Shown here: positions 41,619 through 49,546 of the stretch, piece after piece
Position numbering within the stretch: the stretch's first letter is position 1
Layout: each line of letters begins with the position of its first letter
Assembly (NCBI RefSeq): GCF_022712275.1
Contig: NZ_JALAGU010000029.1
Location: 5,402-69,401, forward strand
DNA from: Corynebacterium sp.
GTDB taxonomy: Bacteria > Actinomycetota > Actinomycetes > Mycobacteriales > Mycobacteriaceae
Reading direction: 5' to 3'
DNA length: 64,000 nucleotides
The notes under the pieces: model-generated
What the model was told of the DNA's origin: nothing
The model's input: the letters and a program-made list of their open reading frames with translations, nothing else
Databases searched by the model: none
Position numbers and translations under genes: made by a program

Positions 41619-42400
41619 GCGGGGACGGAGGTGCCGTCGGCTGGGTCGGCCTGGCGGTCTCGCTGATCTTCATCGCCGTGGCCATGGCGGTGACCAGTGG
41701 ATTCCACCTGAAGCTCAACCGGCCGATCGTCGTCGCCGTGGTGCGCTCCCTGGTGCAGATGGGCATCGTCGGCTATGCCCTGGTGCTGCTGGTGGACCCG
41801 GATACGTCGATCTGGTGGTCGTGGGCGTGGACGGTGGGCATCATCGTCTTTGCGGCGGTGACGGTGACGCGTCGCGCCCCGCGGGTACCGGGTCTGTTCC
41901 TTATCTCGATGACCGCCTGTACAACGATTGCTGTGACCTCGCTGGCCGTCATCTTCGGCTTCGGGATCTTCGAGCTGACCAGCCGTGCTCTGGTGCCGGT
42001 GGCCGGGATGGTCGTCGGCAACTCGATGAAGGTCGGTGTGGTCGCGACGACCAGGGTCTCGGAGTTCGCCTCCGACCAGCGGGCCGAGGTCGAGGCCGGG
42101 CTGGCGCTGGGGATGAGCGTACGCAGGGCGTCCTCCCGGCTGCTGCGTTCGGCGCTGCGTACCGCGATCTCGCCGCAGGTCGAGCAGACCGCGGCGCTGG
42201 GTATCGTCTTCCTGCCGGGCGCGATGACGGGTCTGATCCTGGCGGGCATGGACCCGCTGGAGGCGGTCGCCACGCAGCTCGCGCTGATGTACGTCATCCT
42301 CGCAGGGGTGGTCATTGCCGCGGTCATCACCGGGATCGGGACGCTGCGGGCACTCACCACCCCCGGGCAGACACTGGCGCAGCTGGCGCGGCAGGGGTAG
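41615..42400 (+). CDS. fetB: ABC exporter permease, FetB-like (UPF0014)
   Basis: A 261-residue protein with about seven membrane segments. The UPF0014 pattern is clear: LKLNRPIVVAVVRSLVQMGIVGYAL, VPVAGMVVGNSMKVGVVATTR, and IVFLPGAMTGLILAGMDPLEAVATQLALMYVIL. It forms the membrane channel for the FetA-like ATPase. The gene order regulator-ATPase-permease suggests one operon. Its 3' end overlaps, antisense, the decayed HTH-nucleotidyltransferase gene. Confidence 0.88.
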   Translation: MSGDGGAVGWVGLAVSLIFIAVAMAVTSGFHLKLNRPIVVAVVRSLVQMGIVGYALVLLVDPDTSIWWSWAWTVGIIVFAAVTVTRRAPRVPGLFLISMTACTTIAVTSLAVIFGFGIFELTSRALVPVAGMVVGNSMKVGVVATTRVSEFASDQRAEVEAGLALGMSVRRASSRLLRSALRTAISPQVEQTAALGIVFLPGAMTGLILAGMDPLEAVATQLALMYVILAGVVIAAVITGIGTLRALTTPGQTLAQLARQG

Positions 42401-42814
42401 CGGAGCGGTCAGTCCGGGTCGCCCAGATCCGCGCCCGGTCGGCGTCGAACAATCGGGCCTCCAACTCTCCACTTGCCGTGCGGAGAGATCGAAGAGCCCG
42501 AACCCCTCAGGCAGGTCCACCAGCAGCTCAATGTCGGAGTCCTCGTGGTCCTCGCCGCGGGCGACGCTGCCGAATACCCGGGGGTTGGTCACGCCCACCC
42601 TTCTGAGGATCTCCAGGACCTGTGGACGGCGTCGTTGGAGCCGTTGGCCCGATGGGGTGGTGCTGTGGAATCGGAGTAACCGGGAGACCTCCGGTTGGCT
42701 TCGGCCGATGGCGTCCGCGATCTGTCGTCGGCTGAGACCTGCTGCATGTCCGGTGCGGACGGCGGACACCAGCATCTCGGCGGCGTGGGCCCGGAGCTCG
42801 TCCGCGTTGTGCAC
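42354..42814 (-). pseudogene. HTH-nucleotidyltransferase (MNT/antitoxin-like), frameshifted
   Basis: From GTG 42814 the protein has an N-terminal HTH (GLSRRQIADAIGRSQPEVSRLL, residues 26-47) and a minimal nucleotidyltransferase core (VFGSVARGEDHEDSDIELLVDLPEGFGLFDLS), with the GS-x10-DxE motif intact. Near 42466 an extra AG (GAGAG for GAG) shifts the frame. Removing it gives VELEARLFDADRARIW... to a stop at 42354, overlapping fetB. The final helix and strand typical of MNT proteins are not recognisable in either frame. It probably belonged to a HEPN/MNT-like or orphan antitoxin family. Confidence 0.6.
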
Positions 42815-42978
42815 TTCGCTGCGGATCTTGTCGATAGATGCTTCTGTAGTGGTCGTATAGTAGATGCCGTCAACGTGGGCAATGCGCGGATACCCCTTGT
42901 CTGTGCTGGCCCCTGACCGGCTGCCCGTCCTTCGACGTCGGTTCTGTGTTCCCTGTCAGGAGCTGACCCGGATCTGTA

Positions 42979-43006
42979 GATTCTGTCCGGTCGGATCGAC
43001 AGAATC
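42979..43006. terminator. Hairpin between the decayed nucleotidyltransferase and siderophore-binding genes
   Basis: GATTCTGTC (42979-42987) and GACAGAATC (42998-43006) form a 9-bp stem with a 10-base loop just downstream of the binding-protein gene (minus strand). No clean T-tract follows. The same GATTCTGT/ACAGAATC arms occur at 39188-39206. Confidence 0.45.
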
Positions 43007-43039
43007 GGGTCTGCTCATGACAACGGAGAAGTCCTGCTC

Positions 43040-44011
43040 CTACTCCACCGCAGCGGTGAGCTCCGGAGTGATCTGCTCGACGGCCCAGTCGAGGCTCATC
43101 GGGCCGGACGCGGTTGTCACCGCATAGCCGAGCGCCATGTCCTGCCAGATCAGCGCGCCGTTCTTCACCGACGGCAGGGCGGCGAACCGGGGGTTGTTCT
43201 CCAGCTGAGACTTCTCGCCGGCCGGGTCGTAGATGACCAGGACATCGCCGTCGAGCTCGTCGAGCCGCTCCAGGGAGACCGTGCCGCGGGCACCGGCGGC
43301 CTGCTGCTTCTCGTTCTGGATCATGCCGAGGTCCTCGAACATGGAGTTGGTGGAGTAGACCAGCTGGCCCTGGTTGAGCATCGCCGAGTTGTAGGTCAGT
43401 TCATCGATGCCGGGGAACTTGTCCCGGATCTCGGCGATCCGGTCGTTGTACTTCTCCTTGACCTCGGCGGCCTTGTCCTCCAGTCCGGTGGCCTCGGCGA
43501 CACCGTCGAGGATCGGCTGCCACGCCGGACCGTCGGCGGGCCAGTCGTAGACGAGGGTCGGGGCGATCTTCTCGAGTTCAGACCATGTGGCGTCATCCGT
43601 GTAGACATCGCCGACAATGACGAGGTCGGGGTCGTAGGACGCGATCGCCTCGGGGTTGGCGGTGCGGTCGGCGGTGAGGGCGGCGTCCTCCGCCCAGTCG
43701 ATCTTTCCCTCCAGCCACGGCATGCTCCCGTCGCCACCCTGGATCTCGAACATGGCGACCGGCTCGAGACCGAGGGAGAGCACGGGGTCGATGCCGGCCT
43801 CGTGCAGCACGACGATCCGCTCGGGCTTCTCGTCGATGGTCGAGGACCCGAGGGTGTGCTCGACGGTGACGGGCCAGGACGCGCTCTCGGATGTGGTAGC
43901 GCCGGTGGTGTCCGTGGCATTGTCATCGGCATCGTCGGAGCTGCAGGCGGTCATGCCGAGGGCGAGGAGCGCGCCCAGCAGTGCGGCGGGAAGGGTACGG
44001 GACAGTTTCAC
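43040..44011 (-). CDS. Iron-siderophore substrate-binding lipoprotein (second)
   Basis: A 323-residue lipoprotein with signal and lipobox LGMTAC, a Ser/Asp/Thr-rich linker and a FecB/FepB-type fold (EKPERIVVLHEAGIDPVLSLGLEPVAMFE, NPEAIASYDPDLVIVGDVYTDDATW, PAGEKSQLENNPRFAALPSVKNGALIWQDM). It has no permease or ATPase beside it, so it must use components encoded elsewhere, possibly those at 31-34 kb. It is divergent from the tandem AraC regulator, which is a likely controller. Confidence 0.92.
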   Translation of the reverse strand: MKLSRTLPAALLGALLALGMTACSSDDADDNATDTTGATTSESASWPVTVEHTLGSSTIDEKPERIVVLHEAGIDPVLSLGLEPVAMFEIQGGDGSMPWLEGKIDWAEDAALTADRTANPEAIASYDPDLVIVGDVYTDDATWSELEKIAPTLVYDWPADGPAWQPILDGVAEATGLEDKAAEVKEKYNDRIAEIRDKFPGIDELTYNSAMLNQGQLVYSTNSMFEDLGMIQNEKQQAAGARGTVSLERLDELDGDVLVIYDPAGEKSQLENNPRFAALPSVKNGALIWQDMALGYAVTTASGPMSLDWAVEQITPELTAAVE

Positions 44012-44096
44012 TGGTTCTCCTGGGATCCTGAGGTCATGTAGTCAAGAGGACAGGCTATGCTTCGTTCCATGTCTCTCTGTCGTCCCGGACTGCCCC

Positions 44097-45608
44097 GTGC
44101 TTGACGATCTGACACCCTTCCGGACCACCCTGGCCTCAGATTCCCGGTACCTGCTGCTGTGGTGCCACACCGGTACGGTGGCCGTGCGCTGCGGCACGGT
44201 GGAACGACTGACCGCCGGGCAGTGCGTCCTGATCCCTCCCGGGAAGGACGCCACGCTCGTCGTCGCGCCGGGCGCCGTCGTCGTGCCGGTGCGGATCGCG
44301 GTCGAGGAGGTCGCGGAAGGTATGGCAGGTCCAGTCGGTCCAGTCGGTCCAGTCGGTCCAGGCCGTTCGGACGCCCCACAGGTCTTCACTCCGGGCGAGG
44401 AATGGAACGACTGGCTGCTGCACCACTTCACCGCGTCCATCGCACCGATCCGGGAGCCGGGGTACCGGGCCGCCGAGATCGTCGAGCGGTTGCGGGGGAG
44501 TGCGGGTGCGGTGGCCGCGCAGCCGATGCCGACGATGCTGACGATGCCGCGCAGTCCTGAAGCACGGCAGGTGGCCCGCGCCCTGGTGAAGGATCCCGCG
44601 TGCGGGTGGACTGTCGCCCAGTGGGCGTCCTCCGCGCAGGTGGGGGAGAGGACGTTGCACCGTGCCTTTGTCGCGGAGACCGGGCTGACCATTGCCGCGT
44701 GGCGTCGGGAGGTCCGGTTGGACGCCGCCCTGTCCCTGCTGCGTGACCCGGAGAAATCGGTGGCGCAGGTCGCCGAGGCTGTCGGATTCCGGACGTCGAC
44801 CGGGTTCATCCGGGCGTTCAGCACCCGGTCCGGTCTCACGCCCACGGCGTGGCGGAACGGTCAGGACGCTGCGGACGCGCCGGGCGTCCTCCCGTCGGAG
44901 CTCCCGGTGTGGGCGGCGGCATCTGCCCCGCCGAGCCTGGACCACGGCTTCCACCTGCTGCTGTGGGTGTACCGCGGGACAATGCGGCTCACCGTCGGTG
45001 AGCAGGTCATCGATGTCACCGAGGGAGAGGTGGCGTGGATGCCTGCCTATCGCGGGCACGGGGTGCAGCTGGGGCCGGGGTCGGTGGTCCTCCCGTTGAC
45101 GTTCACGGTCGCTGAGGTGGAGATCGGGGAGAAGGTCGGACCGGTGACGGTGCCGGCGTACGAGGTTCCGGCACTGCTGCAGCACGTCATGGCGAACCAG
45201 TGTGGTGTGGGGCCGACCGGGTACGACAGGACGGTGGTGCCGGGTCGGGCCTGGGTGCCGGGACAGGTTGTCGCTGCGGACGTGTCCGGCTCATGGACCT
45301 CGGTCGGAGCTGCGACTGTGGCGGACGCTCTGCTGGCTGACCTGCGTGACCGGCGCACCCCGGCGCAGTGGGCGGCGTCGGTGGGGCTGACCGTCAGGGC
45401 GCTGAACGAACGGTTCCGGGAGGCGACCGGGATGACTCTGCTGCAGTGGCGCACGACGGTGCGTCTCCAGGCGGCCATGCGGATGCTGTCGACCGGAGCG
45501 ACACCGTCGACGGCCGCCCATGCTGTCGGCTACCTGCACCTGTCACAGTTCAGCCGTGACTTCGCGGCCCGGTACGGGATGGGGCCGCGGGAGTTCAGGG
45601 GGAAGTGA
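44097..45608 (+). CDS. Fused tandem AraC-family regulator
   Basis: About 503 residues from GTG 44097. Residues 1-80 look like an AraC cupin (FRTTLASDSRYLLLWCHTGTVAVRCGTVERLTAGQCVLIPPG) and residues 155-265 an AraC HTH (VAQWASSAQVGERTLHRAFVAETGLTIAAWRREVRLDAAL...FRTSTGFIRAFSTRSGLTP). Residues 290-370 are a second cupin (HLLLWVYRGTMRLTVGEQVI) and residues 400-500 a second HTH (ASVGLTVRALNERFREATGM...YLHLSQFSRDFAARYGMGPREF). Two copies in one chain are unusual. A 9-bp repeat (44328-44363) encodes GPVGPVGPVGP after the first cupin. Divergence from the siderophore-binding gene suggests iron or siderophore control. Confidence 0.8.
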   Translation: MLDDLTPFRTTLASDSRYLLLWCHTGTVAVRCGTVERLTAGQCVLIPPGKDATLVVAPGAVVVPVRIAVEEVAEGMAGPVGPVGPVGPGRSDAPQVFTPGEEWNDWLLHHFTASIAPIREPGYRAAEIVERLRGSAGAVAAQPMPTMLTMPRSPEARQVARALVKDPACGWTVAQWASSAQVGERTLHRAFVAETGLTIAAWRREVRLDAALSLLRDPEKSVAQVAEAVGFRTSTGFIRAFSTRSGLTPTAWRNGQDAADAPGVLPSELPVWAAASAPPSLDHGFHLLLWVYRGTMRLTVGEQVIDVTEGEVAWMPAYRGHGVQLGPGSVVLPLTFTVAEVEIGEKVGPVTVPAYEVPALLQHVMANQCGVGPTGYDRTVVPGRAWVPGQVVAADVSGSWTSVGAATVADALLADLRDRRTPAQWAASVGLTVRALNERFREATGMTLLQWRTTVRLQAAMRMLSTGATPSTAAHAVGYLHLSQFSRDFAARYGMGPREFRGK

Positions 45609-45610
45609 GT

Positions 45611-45649
45611 CGGAGGGTAGGCACTGCCGGTGGTCACCGGCTCCGAGGA
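45611..45649 (+). terminator. Terminator-like hairpin after the AraC gene
   Basis: TCGGAG (45612-45617) pairs with CTCCGA (45643-45648) and encloses GCCGGT-GGTC-ACCGGC. No T-tract follows, so its strength is uncertain. Confidence 0.4.
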
Positions 45650-46061
45650 GGCGGTCGGCGGCAGTACAGGACTCCCGGTGTGTAATACCATGAGACGTGA
45701 CATCGCAATAGGAAACAGATAGGCGTACCGCTTTCGCTTCATGCATGAGAGTGGTTTGTGTCTCGCCATCTGCCTGGTGCGATTTTCGACACAGTGCACC
45801 ACGGTGGGTTATCCTCTGTGCGATGTAGTTATCAATTCAGATTGGTTGAGTTGAAGGGACATCGTTCGCAGAACAAAAGAAGTTTTCTACGCACTACCTA
45901 CCGGGACTTTCCGAAAAATGGGAAGAACCGGCAGGTGGTCGCTATGATCTTCAACGTCGTGAACGCCGACTTTGACGCAGTTCGGTTCACAGTTCAAACA
46001 CAACTCAGCAGTGCCACAGACGAGCAGCTACAGACGAGTAAAAGCAGGAGGAGACCAGACA
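45650..46061. other. Long leader/intergenic region upstream of the cytochrome gene
   Basis: This stretch of about 410 bases between the AraC regulator and the b-type cytochrome is distinctly richer in A/T than its surroundings. It shows no convincing gene in any frame. It contains -10-like hexamers (TATCCT near 45815, TATGAT near 45944) and ends with a strong AGCAGGAGGAG ribosome-binding site. It probably holds the promoter and a long leader; no known riboswitch was recognised. Confidence 0.5.
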
Positions 46062-47738
46062 ATGTCGACCACACCCCCGCCCCCGGGCGCGCCCGGGCAG
46101 CCTGACGGCGACGCCGCGTCGACGGCATCGGCGCCCTCGGGTGCTCCGATCAAGCTGACTGCCCCGGGTGCGCCCGGTGCCCCCGGAACCCCGGCCGCGC
46201 CGGCCACTCCCGCTGCGCCTGCCGAGCCTGCTGCTGCCGCAGAGTCGACGGCACCTGCTGCGCCGGCCACCGAGCCCGCTGCTCCGGCCCCGGCCGCGCC
46301 GTCCGGTCCGATCAAGCTGAACGCGACCGCACCGGGAGCTCCCGGTGCTCCGGGTGCGCCTGCCGCACCTGCGACTCCCGCAACCGCAGCTCCGGCGGCC
46401 CCGGCTGAGGCTCCGGCCGCCGCTGCGCCTGCCGCACCTGCGGCCGAGCCGGCTGCCCCGGCCGCTCCGTCCGGTCCCATCAAGCTGAACTCCGGCGCTC
46501 CGGGTGCCCCGGGTGCGCCTGCTGCCCCGGGTGCGCCTGCCGCACCTGCTGCGGCGCCCGCCGCACCGGCGGCTCCTGCTGCTCCCGGTGCCCCTGGTGC
46601 ACCCGCCGCCCCTGGTGCCCCGGCTGCACCCGCCGCTGCCGCACCTGCTGCTCCCGCAGCCCCTGCAGCCCCCGGTGCTCCCGCAGCCGGCACTCCTGCT
46701 GCCGCGGCGACGACGACCGCCGCCAAGCCCAAGCCGAAGCCGAAGCCCGAGAAGAAGGAACCCTTCACCATCTTCGGCATGGAGGTCGCTGACCTCTGGG
46801 GCATGGCTGTCGCCGGCGTCGGTGGCGTGGCCGCCAGCGCCTGGGCCGCCGTCAAGGGCCTCGGCAAGAAGGGTGCGATGATCTTCGGTGCCGCCCTGGT
46901 TGCCGCCATCATCATCGTCGTGGCTGTCCGCTGGTTCATCCACCTCGACTTCATGGAGAGCTGGATCGAGCAGTACCCGGGTGAGTACGAGCCCGCCGAG
47001 TCCATCGCCCCCGATGAGGGCTTCCCGATCTGGGCCCGGTGGCAGCACTACCTGAACTTCCTGTTCATGGCCCTGATCCTGCAGTCCGGACTCCGCGTCC
47101 GTACCCAGCAGAAGCCGCCGGCTGTCTGGCAGCCCAAGAAGGGCGGCAAGAAGATCAGCATCAACCTCTGGCTCCACACCTCGCTGGACCTGTTCTGGAT
47201 GCTCAACGGTCTGATCTTCATCGTCCTGCTGTTCGTCACCGGACACTGGGCCCGTATCGTCCCGACCAGCTGGGAAGTCTTCCCGAACGCCATCTCCGCC
47301 GGTCTGCAGTACGCGTCCTTCGAGTGGCCCGCCGAGAACGGATGGACGAACTTCAACTCCATCCAGCAGATCATGTACTTCCTGGTCATCTTCGTCGCCG
47401 CCCCGCTGGCCATCATCTCCGGCCTGCGCATGAGTGAGTGGTGGCCGTCCGAGGCCAAGAAGCTGAACAAGCTCTACCCGGCCCCGGTCGCCCGGAAGAT
47501 CCACTTCCCGACGATGATCTTCTTCGTGTTCTTCGTCTTCGTCCACGTCTTCCTGGTCTTCACCACCGGTATGACGCATAACCTGAACCACATGTTCGCC
47601 GGTAACGACTCTTCCAACCTCGGTGGCTTCGTCTGGTTCGTGTTCGGACTCGCCGTCGTCATCGCCCTGGTATCCGCGGCGCGTCCGCTGGTCATCCAGC
47701 CGATCGCCGGCAAGTTCGGTCAGGTCAGCGCCCGCTAG
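46062..47738 (+). CDS. Cytochrome b561/b6-type membrane protein with Pro/Ala-rich N-terminus
   Basis: 558 residues. Residues 1-220 are almost only Pro, Ala and Gly, with PIKL recurring at 29-32, 83-86 and 139-142 (the last two as PSGPIKLN). A basic KPKPKPKPEKKE joins this to a conserved domain with five membrane segments. Histidines lie in or near helices (ARWQHYLNFLFMAL, NLWLHTSLDLFWMLNG, RKIHFPTMIFF, FVHVFLVFTTGMTHNLNH) and could bind two hemes, as in formate dehydrogenase gamma/cytochrome b561 proteins. No redox partner is beside it. ATG 46062 follows AGCAGGAGGAG. Confidence 0.75.
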   Translation: MSTTPPPPGAPGQPDGDAASTASAPSGAPIKLTAPGAPGAPGTPAAPATPAAPAEPAAAAESTAPAAPATEPAAPAPAAPSGPIKLNATAPGAPGAPGAPAAPATPATAAPAAPAEAPAAAAPAAPAAEPAAPAAPSGPIKLNSGAPGAPGAPAAPGAPAAPAAAPAAPAAPAAPGAPGAPAAPGAPAAPAAAAPAAPAAPAAPGAPAAGTPAAAATTTAAKPKPKPKPEKKEPFTIFGMEVADLWGMAVAGVGGVAASAWAAVKGLGKKGAMIFGAALVAAIIIVVAVRWFIHLDFMESWIEQYPGEYEPAESIAPDEGFPIWARWQHYLNFLFMALILQSGLRVRTQQKPPAVWQPKKGGKKISINLWLHTSLDLFWMLNGLIFIVLLFVTGHWARIVPTSWEVFPNAISAGLQYASFEWPAENGWTNFNSIQQIMYFLVIFVAAPLAIISGLRMSEWWPSEAKKLNKLYPAPVARKIHFPTMIFFVFFVFVHVFLVFTTGMTHNLNHMFAGNDSSNLGGFVWFVFGLAVVIALVSAARPLVIQPIAGKFGQVSAR

Positions 47739-47777
47739 TCACTGACGACAGGTACTGACCGGCACAAGCCGGGCAGC

Positions 47778-47812
47778 CAGAAGGGCGGCACCGTCACGGT
47801 GCCGCCCTTCTG
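47778..47812. terminator. Strong bidirectional terminator
   Basis: A 16-bp perfect inverted repeat (47778-47793 and 47797-47812) with a 3-base loop lies between the convergent cytochrome and lipoate ligase genes. The region from here to 47987 holds no gene. Confidence 0.85.
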
Positions 47813-47987
47813 TCATGCCCCGGGGAGGACACCTGCCGCCGAGTTTGCGTCCCCGATTCCGGACTACCGTGGCAGCAGATCAGGGAAACGGTGCCGCAAA
47901 ACCCGGGGACCATCGTGGGTCGGTCGCTGCAGGCCGGTCTGACGGTCTCGGACCAACATGGGGCGCCCGACCGAGGTGAACTTCCGT

Positions 47988-49055
47988 CTACGGCAGCCGG
48001 TGCGTCCACTCCTCGGTGTTGAACTTCTCGTCGCAGCGCTGGCGGGCGACGGCCAGGTCGGCGTCCGAAATGGTCCCCTCGGTCGCGCTGTACTTCTCCT
48101 TGAAGGTGTCGTGGAAGACCTTGAGGATCTCCTCCCGCGGCAGTTGCGTCTGCGACCGCATCGGGTCGACCCGCTTCACCGCCGACCGGGTGCCCTTGTC
48201 CTTCATCTTCTCCTTGCCGATACGGATGACTTCGAGCATCTTCTCGGCGTCGATGTCATAGGACATGGTCACATGGTGCACCATCCACCCGTTGGAGAAC
48301 CGCTTCTGTGCCGCACCGCCGATCTTGCCCTGGTCCGAGGAGATGTCGTTGAGCGGGATGTAGTGGGCGTTGATACCGACCTTCTTCAGCGCCTCCATCG
48401 TCCACTCGTCGAGGAAGGGGTAGGACTGGGCGAAGCTCAGCCCGTCGACCAGCGCCTGGGGGACGACCAGGGAGTAGGTCACACAGTTGCCGGGCTCCAT
48501 GAACATCGCCCCACCACCGGTGACGCGGCGCGAGACCGTGATGCCGTACTTGTCCACGCCCTCCTGGTTGATCTCGTTGGAGTACGACTGGAATGACCCG
48601 ATGACGACCTGCGGGGCGTTCCACTCCCACAGCCTCATGAACGGCTTGCGGCGTCCGGCGGCGACATCGTCGGTGAGCGTCTCATCCATCGCGACATTGA
48701 GCATCGGGTCGATCGCGGGACCGTAGATGACATCGAAGTCGATGTCGTCCCAGTCGATGGCGTGCCCCAGCGCCCGGCGCACCGCGATACCCACGCCCTC
48801 GGCGGTGATGCCGAAGAGGACGTCGGTGCGCAGCAGCGAATCTGCGACGCGTTCGGTGTAACCCTCGGCGGACAGGTCAGCCGGTGCACCCTCCAGGGCG
48901 GAGGTCATCCGGATCAGTGCCTCATCGGGTTCGAGGAAGAAGTCACCGGCGATCCGCACCCCGGTCAGGACGCCGGGGTCATCCTCGGTCACCGTCGTCA
49001 CCTCCAGGTCGACGACGATGAGCTTTCCTCCGAGGACTTTGTATTCTCCGTGCAC
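47988..49055 (-). CDS. lplA: Lipoate-protein ligase
   Basis: A 355-residue protein. Residues 1-85 resemble the LplA accessory domain placed first (HGEYKVLGGKLIVVDLEV...AGDFFLEPDEAL), then the catalytic domain from about 110 (MLNVAMDETL...FMRLWEWNAPQVVIGSFQSYSNEINQEGVDKYGITVSRRVTGGGAMFMEPGNCVTYSLVVP, with the RRxTGGGAMF motif). This permuted order is known in corynebacterial ligases. It adenylates lipoate and attaches it to E2 subunits and GcvH. The start is ATG 49055. The 10-bp repeats lie upstream. Confidence 0.88.
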   Translation of the reverse strand: MHGEYKVLGGKLIVVDLEVTTVTEDDPGVLTGVRIAGDFFLEPDEALIRMTSALEGAPADLSAEGYTERVADSLLRTDVLFGITAEGVGIAVRRALGHAIDWDDIDFDVIYGPAIDPMLNVAMDETLTDDVAAGRRKPFMRLWEWNAPQVVIGSFQSYSNEINQEGVDKYGITVSRRVTGGGAMFMEPGNCVTYSLVVPQALVDGLSFAQSYPFLDEWTMEALKKVGINAHYIPLNDISSDQGKIGGAAQKRFSNGWMVHHVTMSYDIDAEKMLEVIRIGKEKMKDKGTRSAVKRVDPMRSQTQLPREEILKVFHDTFKEKYSATEGTISDADLAVARQRCDEKFNTEEWTHRLP

Positions 49056-49120
49056 GTCAACGGGCCTTTCTGATAGCGGTGTAGTCGACCGCCCAGTCTA
49101 GCCTTACCGAGCACCCGTCT

Positions 49121-49190
49121 GTACCGGTCAGTGCCGGTCAGTGCCGGTCAGTGCCGGTCAGTGCCGGTCAGCGCCTGCCACTACCCGTCA
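49121..49190. repeat. 10-bp tandem repeat GTGCCGGTCA, about five copies plus degenerate ends
   Basis: Units begin at 49121 (one change), 49131, 49141, 49151 and 49161, with degenerate units at 49171 and 49181. The array fills the gap between the glnK stop and the lplA leader and runs just into the 3' end of glnK. Confidence 0.85.
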
Positions 49191-49541
49191 GAGAGCGTCG
49201 GTACCGTGCTCGCCGGTGCGCACCCGCACCAGCCCGGTGAGCTCGCTCGCCCACACCTTTCCGTCGCCGATCTCGCCGGCGCCGGTCCGGGCGGCCTGCA
49301 CGATGGTGTCGATGATGTCCTCGACGGTGTCGGCGGGAACGATCACCTCGATCCTGGACTTGGGCAGGAAGTTCTCGGTGTACTCCCTGCCGCGGTAGAC
49401 TTCCTTGCGTCCTCCCTGGTTGCCGTATCCGAGGACTTCGGTGACCGTCAGGCCTCCGATGCCCTTGTCGGCGAGTGCGGCGGTGACGGCGTCGAGCCGG
49501 GTGCCTTTGATGACTGCGGTGACGAGTTTCAGCATGGCCAC
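49188..49541 (-). CDS. glnK: PII nitrogen regulatory protein
   Basis: A 117-residue PII protein, with VLGYGNQGG and the T-loop (KEVYRGREYTENFLPKSRIEVIV) containing the conserved tyrosines. In corynebacteria the equivalent Tyr is adenylylated and the protein binds the repressor AmtR and the channel AmtB. It lies five bases after amtB, on the same strand, forming the classic amtB-glnK operon. The C-terminal end is longer than usual by a few residues. Confidence 0.95.
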   Translation of the reverse strand: MAMLKLVTAVIKGTRLDAVTAALADKGIGGLTVTEVLGYGNQGGRKEVYRGREYTENFLPKSRIEVIVPADTVEDIIDTIVQAARTGAGEIGDGKVWASELTGLVRVRTGEHGTDAL

Positions 49542-49546
49542 TGTCC

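Noticed and set aside
41546..42465. A 422-residue minus-strand frame including the nucleotidyltransferase
   Set aside because: Beyond the frameshift it is antisense to fetA and fetB and has no family pattern; only residues before 42466 are gene-like.
44045..44063. DtxR-like box between the siderophore-binding and AraC genes
   Set aside because: About 10 of 19 matches, too weak to list as a site.
45758..46105. A 115-residue plus-strand frame upstream of the cytochrome
   Set aside because: No ribosome-binding site, no domain pattern, overlaps the cytochrome start in another frame and has non-coding composition.
46005..47591. Long minus-strand frames through the Pro/Ala-rich cytochrome gene
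   Set aside because: They arise from high GC and low complexity; the plus-strand protein has a proper ribosome-binding site and membrane domain.
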